Source: Pantoea sp. Cy-639 (GTDB taxonomy: Bacteria; Pseudomonadota; Gammaproteobacteria; Pseudomonadales; Pseudomonadaceae). From it: DNA of 64,000 nucleotides. Within the stretch, counting starts at the first letter, position 1. Each line of letters starts with the position of its first letter. Both the position numbers and the translations under genes were made by a program. The DNA is taken from NCBI RefSeq assembly GCF_011752525.1, contig NZ_VWXI01000004.1:62001-126000 (forward strand). The letters run 5' to 3'. This document shows positions 53,762-64,000 of this stretch, in pieces. The notes beneath the pieces were generated by a model, which was not told where the DNA came from, searched no databases, and was given only the letters and a program-made list of their open reading frames with translations.

Positions 53762-55087
53762 TTATTCGTTGTGTCCGTTGATGCGTGCGCCCCATTGGCG
53801 CGCGGTGGCGGCCAGCGCCTGTTCGTCCATCTGGGTCAGGCGGCGGTCCTGTACCAGTGCGCGGCCAGCGACCCAGACATCCTTCACGCAGTCGCGGCCA
53901 GTGGCATAGATCAGTTGCGAGACGGGGTCGTGCACCGGCTGTTGCTGCAGGCCGGAGAGGTCGAACGCGACCAGGTCGGCGGCCTTGCCTGTCTCGAGCG
54001 AACCGGTGACGGCCTCCAGCCCCAGTGCCCGGGCGCCGTTGAGCGTGGCCATGCGCAGCGCGCGGTGGGCGTCAAGGGCGGTGGCGCTGCCGGCGATGGC
54101 CTTGGCCAGCAATGCCGCGGTGCGGGTCTCGCCGAGCAGGTCGAGGTCGTTGTTGCTGGCCGCGCCATCGGTGCCGACCGCCACGTTGACTCCGGCCTGC
54201 CATAGGCGCTCCACCGGGCAGAAGCCGCTGGCCAGTTTGAGGTTGGACTCGGGGCAGTGGATCACGCTGGTATTGCTTTCTACCAGCAGCGCCAGATCCT
54301 CGTCGCTGATCTGGGTCATGTGCACCGCCTGCAGGTTCGGCCCCAGCAGGCCAAGGCGGGCGAGCCGCGCCAGGGGGCGCTCGCCGCTGTCCTTGAGGGC
54401 CTGCTCGACTTCACTGGCGGTCTCGTGGATATGCATGTGCAGTGGCGCGTCGAGCTGGTCGGCGATGATCCGGATCTTTTCCAGGCTGGCGTCGCAGACC
54501 GTGTAGGGCGCGTGCGGGCCGAGGGCGATGGTGATGCGTGGGTGGTAGCGCAGGTCGCCGAACAGTTCGATGGCCAGATGCAGGCCTTCTTCCGGGGTGC
54601 GCGCGCCCGGGATGGGGAAGTCCAGCAACGGCACGGCGACCTGGGCGCGGATGCCGCTACGGTGCACGCGGTCGCAGGCTTCGCGGGGGAAGAAGTACAT
54701 GTCGGCGAAGCAGGTGATGCCGCCCTTGAGCTGTTCAGCGATGGCCAGGTCGGTGCCGTCGCGCACGAAGCCCTCGTCGACCCAGCGGCCCTCGGCCGGC
54801 CAGATGTGCTCCTTGAGCCAGGTCATCAGCGGCAGGTCGTCGGCCAGGCCACGGAACAAGGTCATGGCGGCGTGACCGTGGGCATTGATCAGGCCGGGCG
54901 TGAGCAGGCAGTCGGGCAGTTCGCGTACTTCATTGGCCCGGGGCGCGCGCTCGCGTGGGCCGAGCCAGGCGATACGCCCCTCGCGGATGCCCAGGGCATG
55001 GCCTTCCAGCACCACGCCGGCCGGCTCCACGGGCACCAGCCAGTGCGGGGCGAGCAGCAGGTCGAGGGGCGGGGTGGTGGTGGGCAT
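53762..55087 (-). CDS. mtaD: 5'-methylthioadenosine deaminase (MtaD-type amidohydrolase)
   Basis: This 441-residue amidohydrolase has metal motifs INAHGHAAM, the later HIHETASE and [10 protein letters not shown]. It belongs to the TRZ/ATZ group, whose members deaminate methylthioadenosine or S-adenosylhomocysteine. In P. aeruginosa the gene divergent from mtnA deaminates MTA to methylthioinosine, the first step of MTA salvage there. The divergent mtnA here fits the same role. ATG 55087 is used; an ATG at 55096 is possible. Confidence 0.88.
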   Translation of the reverse strand: MPTTTPPLDLLLAPHWLVPVEPAGVVLEGHALGIREGRIAWLGPRERAPRANEVRELPDCLLTPGLINAHGHAAMTLFRGLADDLPLMTWLKEHIWPAEGRWVDEGFVRDGTDLAIAEQLKGGITCFADMYFFPREACDRVHRSGIRAQVAVPLLDFPIPGARTPEEGLHLAIELFGDLRYHPRITIALGPHAPYTVCDASLEKIRIIADQLDAPLHMHIHETASEVEQALKDSGERPLARLARLGLLGPNLQAVHMTQISDEDLALLVESNTSVIHCPESNLKLASGFCPVERLWQAGVNVAVGTDGAASNNDLDLLGETRTAALLAKAIAGSATALDAHRALRMATLNGARALGLEAVTGSLETGKAADLVAFDLSGLQQQPVHDPVSQLIYATGRDCVKDVWVAGRALVQDRRLTQMDEQALAATARQWGARINGHNE

Positions 55088-55198
55088 GCGCGGCATATAC
55101 CTGGATCGGTTCGGCGAAACGCGCAGTATACCCGAGCGTCCGGGGCTGAGGGTCGCTATAATCGCCGGCTTTTGAAGCCTGGGTGACGGGGAGCGGCG

Positions 55199-56275
55199 AT
55201 GCGCGAGCAACTGATGGCGGCGGAAACGGTGGTGGGTATCGAGTGGCGCGACGGCGCATTGCACCTGCTCGACCAGCGCCTGCTGCCGCTCGAGCAGCTC
55301 TGGTTGACCTGCACCGATGTCGCCGAGGTGGCCGAGGCGATCGGCGACATGGTCGTGCGCGGCGCGCCGGCCATTGGTATCTGCGCGGCCTATGGACTGG
55401 TCCTGGCGCTGCGTCAGCGTCTGGCTGAGGGCGAGGGCTGGGAAGAGGCGCTGGAAGAGGATTTCCTGCTGCTGGGCGAGGCTCGGCCAACGCCGGCCAA
55501 CCTGTTCTGGGCGCTCAACCGCATGCGTGAGCGGTTGCAGCGCCTGCGTCCGGGCGAGGATGTGCTGGCGATCATGGAGGCCGAGGCCATCGCCATTCAC
55601 GAGAGTGATCGCGAGGCCAACCTGACCATGGCCCAGTACGGTGTCGAGCAGATCCGCAAGCACCTGGGCAGCGAGCAGGCGCTGCTGACCCTCGGCAATG
55701 CCGGGGCGCTGGCTACCGGTGGCTTCGGGACCGCCCTGGGGGTGATTCGTGGCGCTGCCCTGGAAGGTATGGTCGAGCAGGTCTATGCCTGCGAGTCGCG
55801 ACCCTGGTTGCAGGGCTCGCGCCTGACTGCCTGGGAGTTGGCGGCCGATGGCGTGCCAGTGACCGTGGTCGCCGATGCGGCGGCGGGGCACCTGATGCGG
55901 ACCAAGGGCATCACCTGGGTGGTGGTCGGCGCCGACTGCATCGCGGCCAATGGTGACGTGGCGGCGAAGATCGGTACCTACCAGACCGCAGTGGCGGCCA
56001 TGCATCATGGCCTGCGCTTCATGGTGGTGGCACCGAGCACCAGCATCGACCTGAACCTGGCCACTGGCGACGATATTCCGCTGGAGGTGCGTGGCGTCGA
56101 GGAACTGCTGGAGGTGGCCGGTATCCAGGTGACGGCGGATGTGGAGGCGTACAACCCGGTGGTCGATGTCACGCCGGCCGACCTGATCGATGTCATCGTC
56201 ACTGAAAAAGGCATTGTCGAGCGGCCGGATGCGGCGAAAATCGCCCAGCTGATGTGTCGCAAGCGTCTGCATTGA
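55199..56275 (+). CDS. mtnA: Methylthioribose-1-phosphate isomerase
   Basis: This 358-residue protein of the eIF2B-alpha/MtnA family has conserved blocks [36 protein letters not shown] and [19 protein letters not shown]. The catalytic Cys and Asp lie in the last block region. It turns methylthioribose-1-phosphate into the ribulose form in methionine salvage. GGGGAGCGG precedes the ATG. It is divergent from mtaD across 111 bp. Confidence 0.94.
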   Translation: MREQLMAAETVVGIEWRDGALHLLDQRLLPLEQLWLTCTDVAEVAEAIGDMVVRGAPAIGICAAYGLVLALRQRLAEGEGWEEALEEDFLLLGEARPTPANLFWALNRMRERLQRLRPGEDVLAIMEAEAIAIHESDREANLTMAQYGVEQIRKHLGSEQALLTLGNAGALATGGFGTALGVIRGAALEGMVEQVYACESRPWLQGSRLTAWELAADGVPVTVVADAAAGHLMRTKGITWVVVGADCIAANGDVAAKIGTYQTAVAAMHHGLRFMVVAPSTSIDLNLATGDDIPLEVRGVEELLEVAGIQVTADVEAYNPVVDVTPADLIDVIVTEKGIVERPDAAKIAQLMCRKRLH

Positions 56276-56413
56276 GGCGCTGTCCGCACGGGTGCGCATG
56301 AAGTGCTCTCTGGTTGTTTTTCCATCCGCCCGGAGGGGCCGTGCACGCTGCTCGACGGCATCCTGCCATCTCTCCCATGCGCCCTGTGTTTGTGATACCA
56401 TCCGGCAGTTTCC

Positions 56414-56437
56414 AAGGCCGCTCGTTGAAGCGGCCTT
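56414..56437 (+). terminator. Hairpin between mtnA and gyrA
   Basis: AAGGCCGCT and AGCGGCCTT form a perfect 9-bp stem around CGTTGA, followed by CATT. It lies 139 bp after the mtnA stop and 134 bp before gyrA, so it may end mtnA or sit in a gyrA leader. The rest of the 295-bp gap shows no gene. Confidence 0.5.
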
Positions 56438-56570
56438 CATTGCGCAGATCCATGGCACAACTCATTGATTTGTCGTATGTCGTCGCACCCTGATGCGCTG
56501 CGGCGGCGAGCTTCGTTCGTCCTTCGAGGGATCAGGCGAAGTTTCACCAGAAAAAGGAATCAGGCTTCTC

Positions 56571-59333
<2,763 letters not shown>

Positions 59334-59349
59334 GCGCAGCAACAACCCG

Positions 59350-59375
59350 AACGGGGCGACCAAGGTCGCCCCGTT
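59350..59375 (+). terminator. Intrinsic terminator of gyrA
   Basis: AACGGGGCGACC and GGTCGCCCCGTT form a perfect 12-bp stem with an AA loop and end in TTTG, 16 bases after the gyrA stop. Confidence 0.85.
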
Positions 59376-59390
59376 TGACTGATTAGAGGG

Positions 59391-59464
59391 GCCCTTCGTC
59401 GGCAAGGCCGGCTCCTGCAGGCATGACGCACCGCCTGCAGGAGCCGGCCTTGCCGACGAAGGGC
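59391..59464. repeat. REP palindrome pair between gyrA and serC
   Basis: Perfect 31-bp arms (59391-59421 and 59434-59464) with core GGCAAGGCCGGCTCCTGCAG around 12 nt, just behind the gyrA terminator. Confidence 0.86.
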
Positions 59465-59534
59465 CGCACAGCGGTCCCGATCCAGGCGGGCCGATGAATG
59501 ACGATTTGTTCTATTTGTCAGAGCGAGAGTGGAT

Positions 59535-60620
59535 GTGAGCAAACGAGCCTTTAACTTCTGCGCCGGTCCTGCCGCGCTTCCCGATGCAGTCCTGCAGCGC
59601 GCCCAGGCGGAAATGCTGGACTGGCGCGGCAAGGGCCTGTCCGTGATGGAAATGAGCCACCGCAGCGACGACTATGTGACCATCGCCGAAAAGGCTGAGC
59701 AGGACCTGCGCGACCTGCTGTCTGTCCCCTCCAACTACAAGGTGCTGTTCCTCCAGGGCGGTGCCAGCCAGCAGTTCGCCGAGATTCCGCTGAACCTGCT
59801 GCCGGAAAACGGCATTGCCGACTATGTCGAGACCGGCATCTGGTCGAAGAAGGCCATCGAAGAGGCTCGTCGCTTCGGTAGCGTCAATGTTGCCGCCAGC
59901 GCCAAGCCTTACGACTACCTGGCCATTCCGGGCCAGAACGAGTGGGTGCTCAGCAAGAATGCCGCCTACGTCCACTATGCGTCCAACGAGACCATTGGTG
60001 GCTTGCAGTTCGACTGGGTTCCCGAGACCGGCGAGGTGCCGCTGGTGGTCGACATGTCCTCCGATATCCTCTCGCGTCCTATCGATGTGTCGCAGTACGG
60101 CCTGATCTATGCCGGTGCGCAAAAGAACATCGGCCCGAGCGGCCTGGTGGTGGTCATCGTTCGCGAGGATCTGCTTGGCCGTGCCCGCAGCAGCTGCCCA
60201 ACCATGCTCGACTACAAGATCTCGGCCGACAACGGTTCGATGTACAACACCCCGGCGACCTATTCCTGGTACCTCTCTGGCCTGGTGTTCGAGTGGCTCA
60301 AGGAGCAGGGTGGCGTCGAGGCCATGGAGAAGCGCAATCGGGCGAAGAAGGACCGTCTGTACGGTTTCATCGATGCCAGCGACTTCTACACCAACCCGAT
60401 CAGTCACAACGCCCGTTCGTGGATGAACGTGCCGTTCCGCCTTGCCGACGAGCGCCTGGACAAGGCCTTCCTGGCGGGCGCCGACGCCCGTGGCCTGCTC
60501 AATCTCAAGGGCCACCGTTCGGTTGGCGGCATGCGCGCTTCCATCTACAACGCCCTGGGCCAGGAGGCTGTCGAGGCGCTGGTGCAGTACATGGCTGAAT
60601 TCGAGAAGGAGCACGGTTGA
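59535..60620 (+). CDS. serC: Phosphoserine aminotransferase
   Basis: This 361-residue class V aminotransferase begins SKRAFNFCAGPAALP. The PLP lysine is in IYAGAQKNIGPSG (about 197). It makes 3-phosphoserine for serine and the analogous step for pyridoxal phosphate. GTG 59535 is chosen by family length; another GTG at 59529 would add two residues. It is followed with a 1-bp overlap by pheA. Confidence 0.94.
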   Translation: MSKRAFNFCAGPAALPDAVLQRAQAEMLDWRGKGLSVMEMSHRSDDYVTIAEKAEQDLRDLLSVPSNYKVLFLQGGASQQFAEIPLNLLPENGIADYVETGIWSKKAIEEARRFGSVNVAASAKPYDYLAIPGQNEWVLSKNAAYVHYASNETIGGLQFDWVPETGEVPLVVDMSSDILSRPIDVSQYGLIYAGAQKNIGPSGLVVVIVREDLLGRARSSCPTMLDYKISADNGSMYNTPATYSWYLSGLVFEWLKEQGGVEAMEKRNRAKKDRLYGFIDASDFYTNPISHNARSWMNVPFRLADERLDKAFLAGADARGLLNLKGHRSVGGMRASIYNALGQEAVEALVQYMAEFEKEHG

Positions 60621-61714
60621 TGTCCGAGCAGGAACTCAAGGCTCTGCGGGTGCGTATCGACAGCCTCGACGAGAAGATCCTCGAGCTGATCAGCGAGCGC
60701 GCCCGTTGCGCCCAGGAAGTGGCCAAGGTCAAGACCGCCACGCTGGCTGAGGGCGAGAAGCCGGTGTTCTATCGTCCCGAGCGTGAGGCTGCAGTGCTCA
60801 AGCGGGTCATGGAGCGCAACAAGGGGCCGCTGGACAACGAAGAGATGGCGCGGCTGTTCCGCGAGATCATGTCGTCCTGCCTGGCCCTGGAAGAGCCGCT
60901 CAAGGTCGCCTACCTCGGCCCGGAGGGCACCTTCACCCAGGCTGCCGCAATGAAGCATTTCGGCCACGCCGTGGTCAGTCGCCCGATGGCGGCGATCGAC
61001 GAAGTGTTCCGCGAAGTGGCGGCTGGTGCGGTCAACTTCGGCGTGGTGCCGGTGGAGAACTCCACCGAGGGCGCGGTCAGTCACACCCTGGACAGCTTCC
61101 TCGAGCACGACATGGTGATCTGCGGCGAGGTCGAGCTGCGTATCCACCATCATCTGCTGGTGGGCGAGAATACCAAGACCGACAGCATTAGCCGCATCTA
61201 CTCCCATGCCCAGTCGTTGGCCCAGTGCCGCAAATGGCTGGATGCCCATTACCCGAATGTCGAGCGCGTGGCGGTGTCGAGCAACGCCGAGGCGGCCAAG
61301 CGGGTCAAGGGGGAGTGGAATTCGGCGGCGATCGCCGGCGACATGGCGGCGAACCTGTACGGGCTGACCCGCCTTGCCGAGAAGATCGAAGACCGTCCGG
61401 ACAACTCCACGCGCTTCCTCATGATCGGCAGCCAGGAAGTGCCGCCGACCGGCGACGACAAGACCTCGATCATCGTCTCGATGAGCAACAAGCCGGGAGC
61501 GCTGCATGAGCTGCTGGTGCCGTTCCATGAGAATGGCATCGACCTGACTCGTATTGAGACGCGTCCTTCGCGCAGTGGTAAATGGACCTACGTGTTCTTC
61601 ATCGACTTCGTTGGTCATCACCGTGACCCGCTGATCAAGGCGGTGCTCGAGCAGATCAGCCAGGAGGCTGTGGCGCTGAAGGTGCTGGGCTCGTATCCGA
61701 AAGCGGTGCTCTGA
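60620..61714 (+). CDS. pheA: Chorismate mutase/prephenate dehydratase (P-protein)
   Basis: This 364-residue enzyme has an AroQ chorismate mutase domain (about 1-90, LRVRIDSLDEKILELISER). A prephenate dehydratase domain (LGPEGTFTQAAA, then VVPVENSTEGAVSHTLD) and an ACT domain (NKPGALHELLVPFHENGIDL, then ESRP-like IETRPSR) follow. Phenylalanine binding at the ACT domain gives feedback control. Its ATG overlaps the serC stop by one base (TGATG). Confidence 0.95.
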   Translation: MSEQELKALRVRIDSLDEKILELISERARCAQEVAKVKTATLAEGEKPVFYRPEREAAVLKRVMERNKGPLDNEEMARLFREIMSSCLALEEPLKVAYLGPEGTFTQAAAMKHFGHAVVSRPMAAIDEVFREVAAGAVNFGVVPVENSTEGAVSHTLDSFLEHDMVICGEVELRIHHHLLVGENTKTDSISRIYSHAQSLAQCRKWLDAHYPNVERVAVSSNAEAAKRVKGEWNSAAIAGDMAANLYGLTRLAEKIEDRPDNSTRFLMIGSQEVPPTGDDKTSIIVSMSNKPGALHELLVPFHENGIDLTRIETRPSRSGKWTYVFFIDFVGHHRDPLIKAVLEQISQEAVALKVLGSYPKAVL

Positions 61715-61831
61715 GGAAAGCTTCAGGGGCTGTCCCTGTGTCGGCCCGCTTCCATGGCCAAGGCGTGGACGCGGGCTTGTCCGGCGATGGGGCTCACAGA
61801 CTGTCTTGATTTCTGAACAGGGTTCGCACTC

Positions 61832-64000
61832 GTGGTTAATGCTGTAACAAACAATCCCGCACCGATCATCGACCGTCTGGTGGTTGTGGGCCTGGGCCTG
61901 ATTGGCGGCTCCTTCGCCAAGGGGCTGCGCGAAAGCGGCCTGTGCCGCGAAGTGGTCGGTGTCGACCTGGATGCCGAATCGCGCAGGCAGGCGGTGGCTT
62001 TGGGTGTGGTCGACCGCTGCGAGGCGGATCTGGCTGTGGCCTGCGTCGGTGCCGACGTGATCCAGCTGGCCGTGCCGATCCTGGCCATGGAGAAGCTCCT
62101 GGCACGCCTGGCGCAGTTGGACCTGGGCGCGGCGGTGATCACTGATGTTGGTAGTGCCAAGGGCAACGTCGTGCGTGCCGCCCGCGAGGCCTTTGCCGCG
62201 AACCTGTCGCGTTTCGTGCCCGGCCACCCGATCGCCGGCTCCGAGCAGAGCGGGGTGGAGGCATCCAATGCCGCGTTGTTCCGTCGCCACAAGGTGATCC
62301 TCACGCCGCTGGCGGAAACCGATCCGCAGGCCTTGGCGCTGGTCGACCGCCTGTGGCGTGCGCTGGAGGCCGATGTCGAGCACATGTCGGTCGAGCGCCA
62401 TGACGAAGTATTGGCGGCGACCAGTCATTTGCCGCACCTACTGGCCTTCGGCCTGGTCGATTCGCTGGCCAAGCGCAATGAAAACCTGGAGATCTTCCGG
62501 TACGCTGCGGGAGGTTTCCGCGATTTCACGAGAATTGCCGGCAGCGACCCGATCATGTGGCATGACATCTTCCTCGCCAACCGGGAAGCGGTCCTGCGCA
62601 CTCTCGATACATTTCGCAGCGATCTCGACGCCTTGCGCGACGCGGTCGATGCTGGGGACGGGCACCAGTTGCTGGGTGTGTTCACTCGCGCCCGGGTTGC
62701 CCGCGAGCATTTCAGTAAAATCCTGGCCCGTCGGGCCTATGTGGACGCTATGAACGCCAACGACCTGATTTTCCTGGCCCAACCTGGTGGCCGCGTGTCC
62801 GGACGGATCCGCGTACCAGGCGACAAATCGATCTCCCATCGTTCGATCATGCTTGGCTCGCTGGCCGAGGGTACCACCGAAGTCGAAGGCTTCCTCGAGG
62901 GCGAGGATGCCCTGGCCACGCTGCAGGCCTTCCGCGACATGGGGGTGGTCATCGAAGGTCCGCACCATGGTCGGGTGACCATCCATGGTGCCGGTCTGCA
63001 TGGCCTGAAGCCGCCGCCTGGGCCGCTGTACGTGGGTAACTCCGGTACCTCGATGCGTCTGCTCTCGGGGCTGCTGGCTGGCCAGTCGTTCGACGTCACC
63101 ATGACGGGCGATGCCTCGCTGTCCAAGCGTCCGATGAACCGCGTGGCCAACCCGTTGCGGGAAATGGGCGCGGTGGTCGAGACTGGTCCGGATGGTCGCC
63201 CGCCACTGACCATTCGTGGCGGGCACAAGCTCAAGGCATTGACCTACACGCTGCCGATGGCCAGTGCCCAGGTCAAGTCCTGCCTGCTGCTGGCGGGGCT
63301 GTACGCCGAAGGCAAGACCACGGTCACCGAGCCTGCGCCGACCCGCGATCACACCGAGCGGATGCTGCGTGGCTTTGGCTATGCCGTCGAGACCAATGGT
63401 CCGGTCGCCTCGCTGCAATCTGGCGGCAAGCTCGTCGCAACCCGCATCGAAGTGCCGGCGGATATTTCCTCCGCTGCGTTCTTCCTCGTCGCCGCTTCGA
63501 TCGCCGAAGGCTCCGAGCTGGTGCTTGAGCATGTCGGCATCAACCCGACCCGCACCGGTGTGATCGACATCCTGCGTCTGATGGGCGGCGACATTACCCT
63601 GGAAAACCAGCGTGAAGTCGGCGGTGAGCCGGTGGCTGACCTGCGTGTGCGTGGGGCCAGGCTCAAGGGCATCGACATTCCCGAGCATCTGGTGCCGCTG
63701 GCCATCGACGAGTTCCCGGTCCTGTTCGTCGCTGCTGCCTGCGCCGAAGGGCGCACCGTGCTGCGTGGCGCCGAAGAGCTGCGGGTCAAGGAGTCGGACC
63801 GTATCCAGGTCATGGCCGACGGCCTGATCACCCTGGGCGTGAAGTGCGAGCCAACCCCGGACGGGATCATCATCGAAGGTGGTCGGATCGGTGGTGGCGA
63901 AGTCCATGGCCATGGCGATCACCGTATCGCCATGGCGTTCAGCGTGGCCTCGCTGCGTGCCAGTGCGCCTATCGTCATCCATGATTGCGCCAACGTCGCC
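61832..64000 (+). CDS. tyrA-aroA: Fused prephenate dehydrogenase / EPSP synthase, 3' end outside window
   Basis: An uninterrupted frame of 723 codons begins at GTG 61832 and runs off the window. Residues about 12-300 form a NAD-dependent prephenate/arogenate dehydrogenase (VVVGLGLIGGSFAKGL, then DVGSAKGNVV, PGHPIAGSEQSG). From about residue 307 (ATG at 62750) an EPSP synthase follows. Its conserved motifs include VPGDKSISHRSIML, GNSGTSMRLLSGLLAG and EELRVKESDR. The fusion couples tyrosine and chorismate synthesis in one polypeptide and is usual in Pseudomonas. The EPSP synthase keeps Gly-Asn-Ser-Gly-Thr at the shikimate site. The ribosome site before GTG is weak (AGGG at 14 bases). Confidence 0.93.
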   Translation, partial: MVNAVTNNPAPIIDRLVVVGLGLIGGSFAKGLRESGLCREVVGVDLDAESRRQAVALGVVDRCEADLAVACVGADVIQLAVPILAMEKLLARLAQLDLGAAVITDVGSAKGNVVRAAREAFAANLSRFVPGHPIAGSEQSGVEASNAALFRRHKVILTPLAETDPQALALVDRLWRALEADVEHMSVERHDEVLAATSHLPHLLAFGLVDSLAKRNENLEIFRYAAGGFRDFTRIAGSDPIMWHDIFLANREAVLRTLDTFRSDLDALRDAVDAGDGHQLLGVFTRARVAREHFSKILARRAYVDAMNANDLIFLAQPGGRVSGRIRVPGDKSISHRSIMLGSLAEGTTEVEGFLEGEDALATLQAFRDMGVVIEGPHHGRVTIHGAGLHGLKPPPGPLYVGNSGTSMRLLSGLLAGQSFDVTMTGDASLSKRPMNRVANPLREMGAVVETGPDGRPPLTIRGGHKLKALTYTLPMASAQVKSCLLLAGLYAEGKTTVTEPAPTRDHTERMLRGFGYAVETNGPVASLQSGGKLVATRIEVPADISSAAFFLVAASIAEGSELVLEHVGINPTRTGVIDILRLMGGDITLENQREVGGEPVADLRVRGARLKGIDIPEHLVPLAIDEFPVLFVAAACAEGRTVLRGAEELRVKESDRIQVMADGLITLGVKCEPTPDGIIIEGGRIGGGEVHGHGDHRIAMAFSVASLRASAPIVIHDCANVA

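Overview
The window is a GC-rich stretch of about 64 kb of a Pseudomonas chromosome. Gene content, long stop-free antisense frames, GTG starts, and many palindromes built on a GAGCGGGCTTGCC-type core all point to the P. putida group. Gene order closely matches what I recall for P. putida and, in blocks, P. aeruginosa. I see no rRNA or tRNA genes, prophage, insertion sequence or CRISPR array. The window opens inside fklB and closes inside a fused tyrA-aroA gene.

Region by region: (1) 1-6.2 kb holds fklB (5' truncated), a DUF1232 membrane protein, an autoregulated-looking XRE regulator pair, an EAL-CBS-GGDEF cyclic-di-GMP protein and the periplasmic protease prc. (2) 6.3-13.7 kb holds a quinone oxidoreductase and then an ABC uptake operon with two cytoplasmic hydrolases, next to a divergent GntR/UTRA regulator. 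Its promoter carries a Pho-box-like site followed by a UTRA-type operator, which suggests phosphate-starvation uptake of an organophosphorus compound. (3) 13.7-22.6 kb holds an MscS-type channel, apeB, rluA, minCDE, lpxL and a patatin. (4) 22.7-31.8 kb holds a MlaA-like protein with an alpha/beta hydrolase, a GH17 glucosyltransferase-like membrane enzyme, betX, yjcH-actP, a tiny DUF3309 protein, an SDR and a divergent CsrA paralogue. (5) 32-37 kb holds the three-gene operon for the osmolyte N-acetylglutaminylglutamine amide. (6) 37.2-47.9 kb holds mnmC, a two-domain PPK2, a DMT exporter, fumC, DUF2059, bolA, trhO, a DsbA-like protein and an ABC exporter. (7) 48-51.4 kb holds rbdA and undA (1-undecene synthase). 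(8) 51.5-56.3 kb holds yciK, mupP, ubiG and mtaD, with mtnA divergent. (9) 56.5-64 kb holds gyrA and the serC-pheA-tyrA/aroA amino-acid cluster.

Most of this is well-conserved Pseudomonas core genome. The least described parts are the Pho-box/UTRA-controlled ABC-hydrolase cluster, the hydrolase-MlaA pair, the divergent CsrA, and an inverted pair of perfect DnaA boxes upstream of the DUF1232 gene. About fourteen REP-type palindromes sit in intergenic gaps, mostly just after stop codons.
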